The position numbers were made by a program, and so were the translations under genes. DNA of 64,000 nt from Alistipes sp. (GTDB lineage: Bacteria; Bacteroidota; Bacteroidia; Bacteroidales; Rikenellaceae), in NCBI GenBank assembly GCA_017437045.1, contig JAFSBY010000040.1:124001-188000 (forward strand), in the 5' to 3' direction. This document shows positions 8,267-17,552 of this stretch, piece after piece. Position 1 is the stretch's first letter. Each line of letters opens with the position of its first letter. Under the pieces are notes generated by a model. The model saw only the letters and a program-made list of their open reading frames with translations, ran no database searches and was not told where the DNA came from.

Positions 8267-8606
8267 GGGCTATCTTTTTATAGGGTACCACTTCGGAGGT
8301 CGAATAGATCAGGGCCAGATCGAGATTGTGCTCCTTCAGATGGAGCGAGAGTGTCTGTTTTTGCAGACGGTAGGCCTCTTTCGTGCGACGACGCACCAGG
8401 TTGCGACGGTTGGCTCGCTTGTGGTAACGCTTCGGGACCGAGAAGAGCACCTCGACCGAGGGTGCCGTGTCGGCCTCGGCATACCACATATAGCGTAGCG
8501 GAAAGACAAAACCACTCTCCCCCTCGGCAAAGAGCCGACGGATGGCACCGAGCGAACGCAGTCGCTCCTCGCGCTTGAGTGAGTAGTCTGCCATGGCAGT
8601 GCCCAA
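8223..8606 (-). CDS. rnpA: Ribonuclease P protein component
   Basis: A 127-residue basic protein, the protein subunit that helps the RNase P RNA mature tRNA 5' ends. The RNR-like motif [18 protein letters not shown] (about 62-79) and the N-terminal [15 protein letters not shown] are typical. [12 protein letters not shown] (ATG at 8594) is an equally likely start. Unlike in most bacteria it is not next to rpmH here; hemD-rnpA-yidD is seen in Bacteroidota. Confidence 0.93.
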   Translation of the reverse strand: MGTAMADYSLKREERLRSLGAIRRLFAEGESGFVFPLRYMWYAEADTAPSVEVLFSVPKRYHKRANRRNLVRRRTKEAYRLQKQTLSLHLKEHNLDLALIYSTSEVVPYKKIAHAVRRILEQIAARL

Positions 8607-8628
8607 GATTGGGGGTGTTGGTTCTTAT

Positions 8629-9486
8629 TTATTTGGTCGTCGTGGTCGTTGTACGACGCGTGCGGGTCTTCTTGGCCAGCTTGTGCTGCTGGGTGCGGAT
8701 AAACTCCTCGTTGCTGTTGTCGGTGGCGGGTTGTACCGGCTCGATCGGCTCACCTTTAGCCACCTTCTGCAGGTAGATATCGATCGCCTTGGCCATCGAG
8801 GGGACGGTCGGCGTCGGCGCATTGGCCAGCACCGTAAGACCAGCCTCCACGGCTGCACGCAGCGTGCCGGCACCGAAGACGGCAATCGGCGGGAGCTGCT
8901 CGGTGCCGAACTGCTCGACCAGCGCTTTGATGTCCGAAGGCGAGTAGAGGGCTACGAGCGAGTAGTCTGCCAGGTTGATGTTGGACAGATCGGCCGACAC
9001 CGTACGCGAAAAGATCACCGGATCGACTGCCAATTTGAGCGTCTTGAGCGTCTCGGGCAACTCGGGTTTGTGCGGCTCGGAGAGGGCCAGCAGGAAACGC
9101 TCCTCCTTGTGCTTGACGATCTGCTCGACGAGCGAGTTGAACGATCCGTCGGCAAACGAGATCTTGCGCTTGCGATAGATGATATATTTCTGGAGGTAGA
9201 GGGCGACTGCTTCGGTTTGGCAGATATACTTCATCGACTCGGGGACGGTGATGCGGGCCTCCTCACAGATGTGGAAGAAGCTATCAACGGTCGAACGCGA
9301 GGTGAAGATGACGGCCGTATGGTCGAGAATCTCAATGCGCTGGGCGCGGAACTCTTTCAGGGTTACACCGACAACACGAATGAAGGGCTTGTAAACCACC
9401 TCAATGTGGTGTTTCTGTACTAATTCGTAGAAGGGAGATTTTTCGAGAATGGCCGGTTGTGGTTGCGATACCAGAATCTTATTCAC
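8629..9486 (-). CDS. hemD: Uroporphyrinogen-III synthase
   Basis: A 285-residue protein with the two-lobed HemD organisation: an N-terminal VSQPQP strand, AVIFTSRSTVDSFF (about 70-83), then a C-terminal lobe with LVALYSPSDIKALVEQF and IAVFGAGTLRAAVEAGL. HemD closes and inverts ring D of hydroxymethylbilane in tetrapyrrole synthesis. The C-terminal 40 residues are a low-complexity basic tail (KKTRTRRTTTTTTK). The upstream DUF4271 gene is its usual partner in this phylum. Confidence 0.88.
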   Translation of the reverse strand: MNKILVSQPQPAILEKSPFYELVQKHHIEVVYKPFIRVVGVTLKEFRAQRIEILDHTAVIFTSRSTVDSFFHICEEARITVPESMKYICQTEAVALYLQKYIIYRKRKISFADGSFNSLVEQIVKHKEERFLLALSEPHKPELPETLKTLKLAVDPVIFSRTVSADLSNINLADYSLVALYSPSDIKALVEQFGTEQLPPIAVFGAGTLRAAVEAGLTVLANAPTPTVPSMAKAIDIYLQKVAKGEPIEPVQPATDNSNEEFIRTQQHKLAKKTRTRRTTTTTTK

Positions 9487-9577
9487 TTGCTCGGTTTTAG
9501 TTACTACTTGGGTTTACGTGCCGAAACCAAATTGCGCCTGACTCATTTTTAGGCGACAACACCCCACCAGCCATCCC

Positions 9578-10456
9578 TTACTGACGCAGTGCCAACAGGC
9601 AGAGAAGGCTGATTGGAAATATTTCGACGGCGCAAAGGTACAAAAACCAATGCAAAATTGAAATTTTTTTTGCAAGAAAGAGTGTTCTGGACTCGTGGAG
9701 GTATAAAATAAGCGAAACAATCAACTCGATGAAAATCACCCATAACCAAAAACGACCCTCACCCGGGGGCATCAAGAGCCACATGGCCATCGGTGGCGTA
9801 CAGAGGATCATGATCAGCGTCAGCATGGAGCGTTTCAGCAACCAGAGTTGCCCCATGAGGTGTTTCGAGAAGGTCAGCGTGCTGATGATTGCCATCGCAG
9901 CCAATCGGAGCAGCGTGGTGGCCAAGAGTGTACCGGTCACGATCAGGCTGCCGATCAGGGCTCCGCTCTCCCCGGCCGAGAGCACCCACTCCGCCGGCAG
10001 ATAGGGGACGACGATGCGGACCAAGACCAGCCCGAGCAGGCCGTAGGCCAAGAGTGTGCCGAAGGTCAGGAAGCGCGAAAAGCTGCTTCCCGAATCCTCT
10101 TGCAGGCGTTCGTCAGCCGCACGATCCAGGCGGAAGCGGCTCGTTAGACGGATCACATCGCCCGTATGGCGATACAAGAGCGTGACGTAGAGCAGCAGCA
10201 GCATGAGCAGCAACAGCCCATATCCGCTCGTAGCCACCGGATTGGGCAACGTACGCTCCAAGATAGGCAGCGAGGCCTGCTGGGCCTCCGTGCCAAAGAC
10301 CTCGGTCGGGGTGACATCGCGGAAGAGAGCCTTCGACTGCAACTCCTCGAGGTTCGTGTAGTGCGGCCAGAGAAACCAGGAGGGCATATCGGCCTCGACG
10401 ATCGGCGTCTGGGCCATCGTCAGCGTGTCGGTTGTATGGGGCGTCTGCTCGATCAT
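9578..10456 (-). CDS. DUF4271 membrane protein
   Basis: A 292-residue membrane protein with an unstructured N-terminus (about 1-70) followed by six or seven hydrophobic helices (GYGLLLLMLLLLYVTLLY, FGTLLAYGLLGLVLVRIVV). DUF4271 is a Bacteroidota family of unknown role that commonly lies beside hemD, as here. The ATG overlaps the histidine kinase stop (ATGA, 10453-10456), so it is translationally coupled to the kinase. Confidence 0.8.
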   Translation of the reverse strand: MIEQTPHTTDTLTMAQTPIVEADMPSWFLWPHYTNLEELQSKALFRDVTPTEVFGTEAQQASLPILERTLPNPVATSGYGLLLLMLLLLYVTLLYRHTGDVIRLTSRFRLDRAADERLQEDSGSSFSRFLTFGTLLAYGLLGLVLVRIVVPYLPAEWVLSAGESGALIGSLIVTGTLLATTLLRLAAMAIISTLTFSKHLMGQLWLLKRSMLTLIMILCTPPMAMWLLMPPGEGRFWLWVIFIELIVSLILYLHESRTLFLAKKISILHWFLYLCAVEIFPISLLCLLALRQ

Positions 10457-11640
10457 GCTTCGTGGCTGCGTTTGAGGGTGATGCGGAAGGTGGTGCCTTT
10501 ACCGATTTCCGATTCGAGCACCGCAATGCGCCCCTGGTGATACTCCTCGATGATGCGACGCGAGAGCGAGAGCCCCAACCCCCATCCGCGGGTCTTGGTC
10601 GTGAATCCAGGCTCGAAGATCCGCTTCCAGTTGCCTTTGGCGATCCCTTTGCCCGTATCTTTGACGTCGATATAGATGTGTTTGTCGTTGGCGGCAATCG
10701 TCACCGTAATAGCTCCGTGGCCTTGCAGCGCATCGAGGGCGTTCTTCATCAGATTCTCGACCACCCACTCGAAGAGAGCCACGTTGATGTTGGCCTGCAC
10801 GGGGGCCATGGCCAGTCCGTTATAGTCGAGCGTGACGTTGCGCGGAATGCGTTTGCGGAAATACATCACCGAGCCGCCGACCACCTCGTTGATGTTGGCC
10901 GGTGTGAGCGGGGTTTCGGAGCCGATCTTCGAGAAACGATCGACGATCTTCATCAGGTGGGTCAGGTCTTTGTTCATCTCCTCGACGGCACTCTGTTCGA
11001 TGGGCTGGGTGCGCAGATACTCGATCCAGCCCAGCAACGACGAGGTGGGCGTTCCCAGCTGGTGAGCGGTCTCTTTGGCCAGACCGATCCAGACGCGGTT
11101 TTGTTCATCCTGCTTCGTAGAGCGGAAGGCGATGAAGGCCAACAGGATGAAGACCACGATCACCGTGATCTGGATGTAGGGGTAGTAGTAGAGCGATTTG
11201 AGCAGTGCCGAGCGGCCATAGAAGATGATGTGGTAGTGTTGATCGGTCCACCAAAAACGGACCTGACGCGGGATATTCTCGTCGCTGAATTGGTCAATCT
11301 GTTCGCGCAGGCGATCGGGGTGGTTGATGATCTCGTCGGGCACGAGGTGCGAACTGATCACCTCCAGATTCTCGTTCGTGATGATGAATGGGATGTTGTT
11401 GTTGCTCGAAATCAGGTCATCGACCAGCGGATCCTGCACCTGGATCGTGCCGCTCAAGACATCGCGGTTGAGTCGCTCCATGGCATGGGCCCAGAGGGTC
11501 ACGTCGTGCTGCTCCTTCTCCTTCAGACGATGCGCCAGATCGTTCGTGTAGAGCAGCGACAAGCCACCCAACAAGACACCGATCACGATGATCACAACGC
11601 GGTTGCGGAACGAGAGCATTCTGTGGATTTTCATGGCCAT
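10453..11640 (-). CDS. Orphan sensor histidine kinase
   Basis: A 395-residue membrane kinase. Two transmembrane helices (about 12-28 and 148-168) flank a periplasmic region of about 115 residues with no sensor domain I recognise. The phospho-acceptor segment is KETAHQLGTPTSSLLGW (His near 192); the ATP domain has an N box (ENLMKNALDAL), DTGKGI and RGWGLGLSLSRRII. No response regulator is encoded in the window, so its partner is elsewhere. The start could be Met3 (MKIHRML). Confidence 0.9.
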   Translation of the reverse strand: MAMKIHRMLSFRNRVVIIVIGVLLGGLSLLYTNDLAHRLKEKEQHDVTLWAHAMERLNRDVLSGTIQVQDPLVDDLISSNNNIPFIITNENLEVISSHLVPDEIINHPDRLREQIDQFSDENIPRQVRFWWTDQHYHIIFYGRSALLKSLYYYPYIQITVIVVFILLAFIAFRSTKQDEQNRVWIGLAKETAHQLGTPTSSLLGWIEYLRTQPIEQSAVEEMNKDLTHLMKIVDRFSKIGSETPLTPANINEVVGGSVMYFRKRIPRNVTLDYNGLAMAPVQANINVALFEWVVENLMKNALDALQGHGAITVTIAANDKHIYIDVKDTGKGIAKGNWKRIFEPGFTTKTRGWGLGLSLSRRIIEEYHQGRIAVLESEIGKGTTFRITLKRSHEA

Positions 11641-11658
11641 GGCGACAATTGTGCAGCG

Positions 11659-13320
11659 TTATTTGCGAGCCGTATCCTGCTCCTTGAGGATGCGCTCGTA
11701 TTCGGGCTGATCGTTGAGCAGGCTGACCGCGTGGGCGATCTCCTGATCTCCGTCTATCGAGTTGGCGATCACGCCGCGTTGGTAGGCATGACGCAACACC
11801 AGATTGCTCGCAATCGACTCCTCGATCTGCTTGCGATAGGTGTAGAGATTCGTCTCGGTATCATCCTTGAGCTCGGCCTCCAAACTCTTGATTTGCTCCT
11901 CGATCTCCTTGAAACGGTCGTTTTGTGCCGCCTCTTTGATCAGCTTCAGCGCGCTGCGGGTCTCCGATTCATAGGGTACCTCTTTATCCTTCATGAAGGC
12001 GACAAAGTCGGCGAAATCCTGCTCCGTGATGCGGAACGTGCGCGGGTCGATCGTCTGATAACCCTTGCGGCGAATATACTCGTCACCAAAATCCTCGATA
12101 AAGCCCAACGCATAGAGCGTAGCGGCGAAGCGGCTGATGTATTGCGGCTGGGTGCGTAGGTCGGGCATGATGCCGCCGCCGTCATAGACCTTACGTCCGG
12201 CAGCCGTCTGAAACTCGTGGATCAGTGAATCGGGGATTGACTTGACCTCGCCCTGTTGTGAGTGCGAGTAGTCAATGGCTTGGATGCAACGTCCCGAGGG
12301 GATGTAGTATTTGGCCGTTGTGAGTTTGAGCACGGCGTTGTAGCCCACCGGCATGGTGCTCTGCACCAACCCCTTGCCAAAGGTGCGTTGGCCGATCAGC
12401 ACGGCGCGGTCCAGATCTTGCAACGATCCGGCAACGATCTCCGAGGCTGAAGCCGAATGGCTATTGACGAGTACGACGAGCGGAAGGTTCGGGAAGGCCG
12501 GTTCGTGGGTCGTGCGGAAGTGTTGCTCCTCTTTGCGCCCTTTGGTCACCACCACCTCGGTGTTGCGCGGCACGAACAGCCCGACGATTTTGACCGCCTC
12601 CTGCAAGAAACCGCCACCGTTCGAGCGATAGTCGAGGATCAGCCCCTTCAACTCGCCCTCCTTGCGCAGCCCCTCGATGGCGTTGCGCAGCTCCTGGTAA
12701 CACCCTTCGTTGAAGTCGCTGTGGCGGATGTAGCCGATCCCTTCGGCTGCCCATCCGGCATAGGGAACACCCGGAATCGAGATGCGCTCACGCTCGATCT
12801 CGCAGGCCAGACGCGAGCCGTCGAGATGCTCCACCTCGATGGCTACCTTTGTGCCCGGATCGCCCTTCAGACGCGAGGAGACCTGCTCGACGGTGAAGCC
12901 TTTGGCATCTTCGCCCGCAATCGAGAGAAAACGGTCGCCAATCTTCAGTCCGGCACGATCCGAGGGGCTTCCCTCATAGGGCTGTGCCACCATGACATAA
13001 TCGCCCTTTTGGCGAATCAAAGCACCCACACCGCCATATTTACCCGTAGTCATCGCCTCGAAACTCGAGACCTCCGATTCGGGGATAAACTCGGTGTAGG
13101 GGTCGAGCGAGCGTACCATGCCGTCGGCAGCTCCCTGCATGAGCCGATCCGTATCGACCGTATCGACATAGTTGATCGTCAGCTCGCGCATCACATTGAC
13201 GGCGATCTCCATGTTACGCCCCAACCCGAAGTCATCGCGGCGGGCAAAGGTGAAGGTAACAAGCAGCAGCAGGGCGATCATCCCCATGCGGCCCCACCTG
13301 TTCAATCTTTTATGCTTCAT
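11659..13320 (-). CDS. S41 family C-terminal processing protease
   Basis: A 553-residue exported serine protease of the CtpA/Tsp type. An N-terminal signal or anchor (about 10-28) is followed by a PDZ domain (about 75-150, GDRFLSIAGEDAKG) and the protease core with the Ser in SHSASASE and the Lys in RTFGKGLVQS, the Ser/Lys dyad. The C-terminal 150 residues are helical. Such enzymes trim C-termini of envelope proteins. I start at MKHKRLNRW (13320); the frame continues 18 codons upstream within the previous gene. It overlaps that gene by 11 bp. Confidence 0.92.
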   Translation of the reverse strand: MKHKRLNRWGRMGMIALLLLVTFTFARRDDFGLGRNMEIAVNVMRELTINYVDTVDTDRLMQGAADGMVRSLDPYTEFIPESEVSSFEAMTTGKYGGVGALIRQKGDYVMVAQPYEGSPSDRAGLKIGDRFLSIAGEDAKGFTVEQVSSRLKGDPGTKVAIEVEHLDGSRLACEIERERISIPGVPYAGWAAEGIGYIRHSDFNEGCYQELRNAIEGLRKEGELKGLILDYRSNGGGFLQEAVKIVGLFVPRNTEVVVTKGRKEEQHFRTTHEPAFPNLPLVVLVNSHSASASEIVAGSLQDLDRAVLIGQRTFGKGLVQSTMPVGYNAVLKLTTAKYYIPSGRCIQAIDYSHSQQGEVKSIPDSLIHEFQTAAGRKVYDGGGIMPDLRTQPQYISRFAATLYALGFIEDFGDEYIRRKGYQTIDPRTFRITEQDFADFVAFMKDKEVPYESETRSALKLIKEAAQNDRFKEIEEQIKSLEAELKDDTETNLYTYRKQIEESIASNLVLRHAYQRGVIANSIDGDQEIAHAVSLLNDQPEYERILKEQDTARK

Positions 13321-13786
13321 CTCTACGGACCATTTGAATGTATGAATCGAGGCGGTACACGACCCGTGCCACACCGCGGCGGATACCCTCGATTTGGATC
13401 ATTTTACCCTGTTGCGAGACGCAGATCTCATCCTCGAAGAGGAGGGTGAGGCGACGCATCAGACCCTCTCCCCGATAGATCAGCTTGCCCTGCTCCTCCC
13501 GAACGAATCGGAAGCCGGCAGCCTGGAATGCCGTGTCGATCTGCTGGCGATGACCAGCCACATCCCCCTCGACCTCACGCTTGATAAAACCGAAGCGCGG
13601 ATAGGTGGCCGAGAGGATCACTACGGCAAGGCCCAACAGCAGGAACCGATCCGAGTGAAACATCAGGTAGATGGTCTGCTCGGCTGTCAGCTGTGAGGTT
13701 CCCGTCAGCAACATGGCCAACATCAGCACCACACATAAAACGCACATGGCGCAAAAATATTTTACAGATCGAATCAGGTATTTCAT
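13310..13786 (-). CDS. Small two-helix membrane protein, unknown
   Basis: A 158-residue protein with two hydrophobic helices (about 8-30 and 46-62) and a soluble C-terminal half of about 95 residues (GDVAGHRQQIDTAFQAAGF, GEGLMRRLTLLFEDE). I do not recognise a named domain. It overlaps the S41 protease start by 11 bp and so is likely coupled to it. Confidence 0.75.
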   Translation of the reverse strand: MKYLIRSVKYFCAMCVLCVVLMLAMLLTGTSQLTAEQTIYLMFHSDRFLLLGLAVVILSATYPRFGFIKREVEGDVAGHRQQIDTAFQAAGFRFVREEQGKLIYRGEGLMRRLTLLFEDEICVSQQGKMIQIEGIRRGVARVVYRLDSYIQMVRRDEA

Positions 13787-13814
13787 GGTGATCGTGTGTT
13801 ATGTTTATGACTGT

Positions 13815-14693
13815 TTATAACGTTGTTTTGTGGGCATCGAGTCGAGCCGTTTCGGCCGCAACCTCCTCCATGAGCCATTTGGGGGTGGAGGTAGCCCCGC
13901 AAATACCCACCGTCGCTGCGCCGTCGAACCATGCGGCTTGCAGCTCCGAGGCCTCCTCGATGTTGTAGGTGCGGGCGTTGGCTGCGCGACATACCTCATA
14001 GAGCACCTTGCCGTTTGAGGACTTCCGGCCGCAGACAAAGAGGACGACATCGAATCGAGCGGCAAAGGCTGCCAGATGCTGCTCGCGCCCCGAGACTTGA
14101 CGGCAGATCGTATCGAAGAGTGTCACCCGCTCAGGGTCTTGGGCCCGCTGACGAATCATTTCGCCCAATCGGTTGAAGAGGGTGATGCTCTGTGTGGTTT
14201 GCGAAAGGAGGTAGATCGGCCGCGAGAAATCGATCTGATCGAGATCCTGCTCCCCCTCGATGACGATCGTCTGCGCCTCGACCTGGCCGGTCAGACCGAC
14301 CACCTCGGCGTGGCCGCGTTTTCCGAGGATCACCACCTGACCGCCGATGGGCTGCATCGCTTCGTGTGCGCGCACCACCCGCTCCTGAAGTTTGGCAACC
14401 ACCGGGCAGGTGGCATCAATGATCTCGATGCCGAGCTCCTTGGCCGTACGATAGGTCTTGGGGGGCTCGCCGTGGGCTCGGATAAAGAGGCGGGAGCCTC
14501 CGAGAGAGGCCATCTGATCGTGTGCAATGGTCTTCAGCCCCCGCGCTTCGAGGCGTTGCACCTCCATGCGGTTGTGGACAATATCGCCCAGCGAATAGAC
14601 CGTACCTCCTCGATCGAGGGCCTTCTCGGCCTCCGATATGGCGCGAACTACGCCAAAACAGAATCCCGATTTGTCGTCGATCTCGATCTGCAT
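13815..14693 (-). CDS. ispH: 4-hydroxy-3-methylbut-2-enyl diphosphate reductase
   Basis: A 292-residue iron-sulfur enzyme, last step of the MEP isoprenoid pathway (HMBPP to IPP and DMAPP). Cluster cysteines are visible in GFCFGVVRAI (Cys12), DATCPVV (about 95) and FDTICRQVSGREQ (about 200); GERGHAE-like GKRGHAEVVG also fits. It lies 15 bp after cmk. dxs, the first pathway enzyme, is encoded at 58085-59956. Confidence 0.96.
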   Translation of the reverse strand: MQIEIDDKSGFCFGVVRAISEAEKALDRGGTVYSLGDIVHNRMEVQRLEARGLKTIAHDQMASLGGSRLFIRAHGEPPKTYRTAKELGIEIIDATCPVVAKLQERVVRAHEAMQPIGGQVVILGKRGHAEVVGLTGQVEAQTIVIEGEQDLDQIDFSRPIYLLSQTTQSITLFNRLGEMIRQRAQDPERVTLFDTICRQVSGREQHLAAFAARFDVVLFVCGRKSSNGKVLYEVCRAANARTYNIEEASELQAAWFDGAATVGICGATSTPKWLMEEVAAETARLDAHKTTL

Positions 14694-14708
14694 TGTTCGG
14701 AAAGCGGT

Positions 14709-15407
14709 TTAGAGGGCTGCAATGCGCTCCATGACCCACTCCATCTGCTCCTCGACCGTCATGGTGCTGTTGTCGAGGACAATGGCGTCGTCGGCCTGAC
14801 GCAACGGGGAGATGGCACGGTGCATATCCTGGTAGTCGCGGTCGCGCACATTCTGCTCGATCTCTTCGAGCGATACGCGATCACCTTTGGCTGTCAATTC
14901 GTCGTAACGACGCTGTGCACGCACGTGCGGATCGGCCGTCATGAAGATCTTTAGCTCGGCGTCGGGGAAGACCACCGTCCCGATATCGCGGCCATCCATC
15001 ACCACGCCGCGGCGACGGCCCATCTCCTGCTGCATGCGCACCAACATCGTGCGCACCTCGGCAATGGCACTGACGGCACTCACGCAGTTGCTCACCTCGA
15101 TCGTGCGAATCTTACCCTCTACGCGGTCGCCATTGACGTAGATGTCGCTGGCTCCCCGCTCGGGGTTGAAGCGGAAGGTGATCGAGATCTGGTTGAGCAG
15201 GGCGACCACCTCCTCCTCGTGGACGATGCCCGAACGGATGGCGCCGTGCTCCAGCGCATAGAGCGTCACGGCACGATACATCGCACCGGTATCAATGAAA
15301 ATATAGCCTAATCGCGCTGCAATAGCTTTGGCGAAGGTGCTTTTGCCGCACGACGAGAAGCCGTCGATGGCAATGACAATCTTTTTATGGGGTTTAATGT
15401 CCGACAT
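14709..15407 (-). CDS. cmk: (d)CMP kinase
   Basis: A 232-residue P-loop kinase that phosphorylates CMP and dCMP. P-loop GFSSCGKSTFAKAIA (about 15-29), DTGAMYRAVTLYA and the CMP-binding DGRDIGTVVFPDA are all present. I start at MSDIKPHKK (15407), overlapping the stop of the LysE gene by 14 bp; the longer frame adds 18 unlike residues. Confidence 0.95.
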   Translation of the reverse strand: MSDIKPHKKIVIAIDGFSSCGKSTFAKAIAARLGYIFIDTGAMYRAVTLYALEHGAIRSGIVHEEEVVALLNQISITFRFNPERGASDIYVNGDRVEGKIRTIEVSNCVSAVSAIAEVRTMLVRMQQEMGRRRGVVMDGRDIGTVVFPDAELKIFMTADPHVRAQRRYDELTAKGDRVSLEEIEQNVRDRDYQDMHRAISPLRQADDAIVLDNSTMTVEEQMEWVMERIAAL

Positions 15408-16077
15408 CGGGGAAAATATCAAAAAAGGTGGATAAGATGGTATAGATGCCCAACAGACCAATAATCAGGCCGGCCACGCGGTTGATCGTCAACATGTGGC
15501 GGGGGCGGAAACGGCGACGGAACAGATTGATCACGCAGGCTACGAAGGTCCACCAGGCCACGGCTCCACCAAAGAAGCCGCCCAGTGTCAGCATGGCGCG
15601 TAAGAAACCCTCAAATCCATTGCCCGAGATGTCGTTCGACGAGATCTCAAAGACGGCAAAGAAGGCCAGGATGTAGGGGATGACCATGATGAAGTTGGCA
15701 ATCGTCAGGCCAAATATCGAGGCGAAATCCTGCCAAAGCGAGCTCTTGCCCGAGCGGTTGCGACGGATCTGCGGCACGGGGTTCTGCGTGAAGACATAGA
15801 CGCCGACCATCACCACGAAGATACCGCCCGAGACGCGCAGCAGCGTGTCGTATTGGTGGATGTAGTGTTCGAGCATCGAGTAGAAGAACAGAGCTGCAAT
15901 GGCCATGAAGGTGTCGGCACATGCAACACCGATGCCGGAAACGATGCCCGAGCGACGACTCTTCGAGAGGGTGCGCTGAATGCACAGTACGGCCACCGGG
16001 CCGACCGTAATCGAGGCGGCTATGCCGACCATAAAACCTCGATAGAGAACATCAAGAAGCGAAACAGGCAGATCCAT
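15394..16077 (-). CDS. LysE family amino acid exporter
   Basis: A 227-residue inner-membrane protein with about six transmembrane helices. The N-terminal GIAASITVGPVAVLCIQRTLSKSR carries the family's GP(x)n and basic loop. LysE/RhtB proteins export amino acids; the substrate cannot be read from sequence. It heads the lysE-cmk-ispH run, with a promoter box at 16104-16111. Confidence 0.88.
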   Translation of the reverse strand: MDLPVSLLDVLYRGFMVGIAASITVGPVAVLCIQRTLSKSRRSGIVSGIGVACADTFMAIAALFFYSMLEHYIHQYDTLLRVSGGIFVVMVGVYVFTQNPVPQIRRNRSGKSSLWQDFASIFGLTIANFIMVIPYILAFFAVFEISSNDISGNGFEGFLRAMLTLGGFFGGAVAWWTFVACVINLFRRRFRPRHMLTINRVAGLIIGLLGIYTILSTFFDIFPDVGH

Positions 16078-16103
16078 ACGTTTTGGTTAGGGTATTCAAC
16101 ATG

Positions 16104-16111
16104 CAAAGATA
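16104..16111 (-). promoter_or_regulatory. -7 box before lysE-cmk-ispH
   Basis: TATCTTTG on the minus strand, 26 bp before the ATG at 16077. The -33 element is weak. Confidence 0.5.
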
Positions 16112-16184
16112 CGAAAAAAAGGCGTGATACAGTATACCGAAATGCCAAGATGTTGATAAAATATCGAAAACTTTGGACTTAAAC

Positions 16185-16217
16185 TTGCATAACGGGTTTA
16201 AGAATCCGCTATTTTTG
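16185..16217 (+). promoter_or_regulatory. Promoter of DUF3467 gene
   Basis: TTG at 16185-16187, 22 bp, TATTTTTG at 16210-16217, 22 bp before the ATG at 16240. Confidence 0.5.
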
Positions 16218-16239
16218 CCGTAGAAAATCCGTACAAGCT

Positions 16240-16545
16240 ATGGGAGAGATGCAACAATATGGCGTTGAGATTGAGCTTGACGCACAGGTCGCCGAGGGTG
16301 TCTATTCAAATTTGGTCTTGATTACCCATTCGACCTCTGAATTTATTGTCGATTTTGCCAACGTGATGCCGGGTATGCCCAAAGCGCGCATCAAGAGCCG
16401 CGTGGTGCTCACACCCGAGCATGCCAAGCGATTGTTGCGCATCTTGCAGGATAATATCGTCCACTACGAGAGTACGATCGGCAAGATCGAGATCCCCACG
16501 CCGATGCCAAACCACAACACCGGTCCGAAGATGGGCGAGGCGTAA
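16240..16545 (+). CDS. DUF3467 domain protein
   Basis: A 101-residue protein of the DUF3467 family. Typical segments are GVYSNLVLITHSTSEFIVDF, MPGMPKARIKSRVVLTPEHAKRLL and NIVHYESTIG. The family is widespread in bacteria and in Bacteroidota often lies near RNA polymerase genes; its function is not known. It is monocistronic here and converges with the hemerythrin-LuxR gene, 4 bp away. Confidence 0.9.
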   Translation: MGEMQQYGVEIELDAQVAEGVYSNLVLITHSTSEFIVDFANVMPGMPKARIKSRVVLTPEHAKRLLRILQDNIVHYESTIGKIEIPTPMPNHNTGPKMGEA

Positions 16546-16549
16546 GCGG

Positions 16550-17479
16550 TTAATTGCCGCTGATTGTCTGTTGAATCTCCGAAAGTTCGACCAATTTATT
16601 GACAATGGCATAGATCGTCAGTCCGGCCGTGGAGTGAATCTGCAGCTTCGAGGCGATGTTGCGACGGTGGGTGATCACCGTGTGAGCCGAGATACACAAC
16701 TCTTCGGCTATCTCTTTGTTTGTCAGCCCCTTTACTACGCAAACGATGATCTCTTTTTCGCGCGTCGAGAGCTCCTGTTGCGGCTCGCTTTCCGCGGCAG
16801 GTTGCTCGCTGGCCAAACGCTCGACAGCCGGCACGAAAAGGTCGTTTTCGATATCGTTGTGCGATCGCAACTCCTGCTCGCAGGTGTAGATGTCATACAA
16901 GACATCATTCAGCTCGTTCGAGGTGCCTGACGGGTAGTATTTGATGATGATATTTTTCAACTCGCGCAACTGCTCCTCGATGCGGTCGTGCTGGCTGCGG
17001 AATACGGCAATCGAATAGTCGTTTTGTCGGCTGCCGGAGAGCAAAGCCTCGACATAGGGGAAGACGGTCTGCTCCTCATAGTCCAGATGTTTGATCACCT
17101 CGGCCACATACTCGTCGTAATAGCGCATGATGGCAAAGGCCACATCGTGTTGCGTGCAATTGACCGCTTCGATGAGTTTGCGGCGGATGGCCGGCAGGCG
17201 GAAATCTAAGAAATAGCGGTGGGCATTGCGCAGATAGTCGGTCAGCGTGCGTACCGAGATTTGTTCGATGTTCAGTTCGGCTCCGGGGTCGAAGATGCGT
17301 TGGACGACGGCCAGGAAGGTGGTCACATCGACCCGATAATCGGCGCACACCTCGGCTACGGTCTTGTCACCAAAGCCCGGCGAGATACCGAATCGGGCGA
17401 TGACCTGTAGCAGGTGGTAGTTGCGATCGATCAGATCGCACATCCGCTCTTGGCCGGCATAATAGTCTGATTTATACAT
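16550..17479 (-). CDS. DUF542-hemerythrin-LuxR fusion regulator
   Basis: A 309-residue protein with three parts. Residues 1-60 resemble the ScdA/RIC N-terminal domain (ISPGFGDKTVAEVC) but lack its CC pair. Residues 85-225 form a hemerythrin-like four-helix bundle with candidate iron ligands in NAHRYFLD, YEEQTVFPYVE, RSQHDRIEEQL and RSHNDIENDLFVPAVE. Residues 237-300 are a LuxR-type helix-turn-helix (LSTREKEIIVCVVKGLTNKEIAEEL). RIC proteins repair iron-sulfur centres after nitrosative stress, so this is plausibly a one-component di-iron sensor of O2, NO or redox state. Targets are unknown. Confidence 0.85.
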   Translation of the reverse strand: MYKSDYYAGQERMCDLIDRNYHLLQVIARFGISPGFGDKTVAEVCADYRVDVTTFLAVVQRIFDPGAELNIEQISVRTLTDYLRNAHRYFLDFRLPAIRRKLIEAVNCTQHDVAFAIMRYYDEYVAEVIKHLDYEEQTVFPYVEALLSGSRQNDYSIAVFRSQHDRIEEQLRELKNIIIKYYPSGTSNELNDVLYDIYTCEQELRSHNDIENDLFVPAVERLASEQPAAESEPQQELSTREKEIIVCVVKGLTNKEIAEELCISAHTVITHRRNIASKLQIHSTAGLTIYAIVNKLVELSEIQQTISGN

Positions 17480-17501
17480 CGTATAGTTTTATTTCGTCCA
17501 A

Positions 17502-17532
17502 CAAAAGTAACACCTTTGTCGCAGTTGTGCAA
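17502..17532 (-). promoter_or_regulatory. Promoter of hemerythrin-LuxR gene
   Basis: On the minus strand: TTG (17532-17530), 20 bp, TACTTTTG (17509-17502). Near-consensus; the ATG is at 17479. Confidence 0.6.
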
Positions 17533-17552
17533 TACCTAAAATCGGGGAGACA

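Noticed and set aside
10432-12159. Long open frame (575 codons) on the plus strand
   Set aside because: It is antisense to the histidine kinase and protease genes, has no family features, and arises from strong G/C-rich codon bias on the opposite strand.
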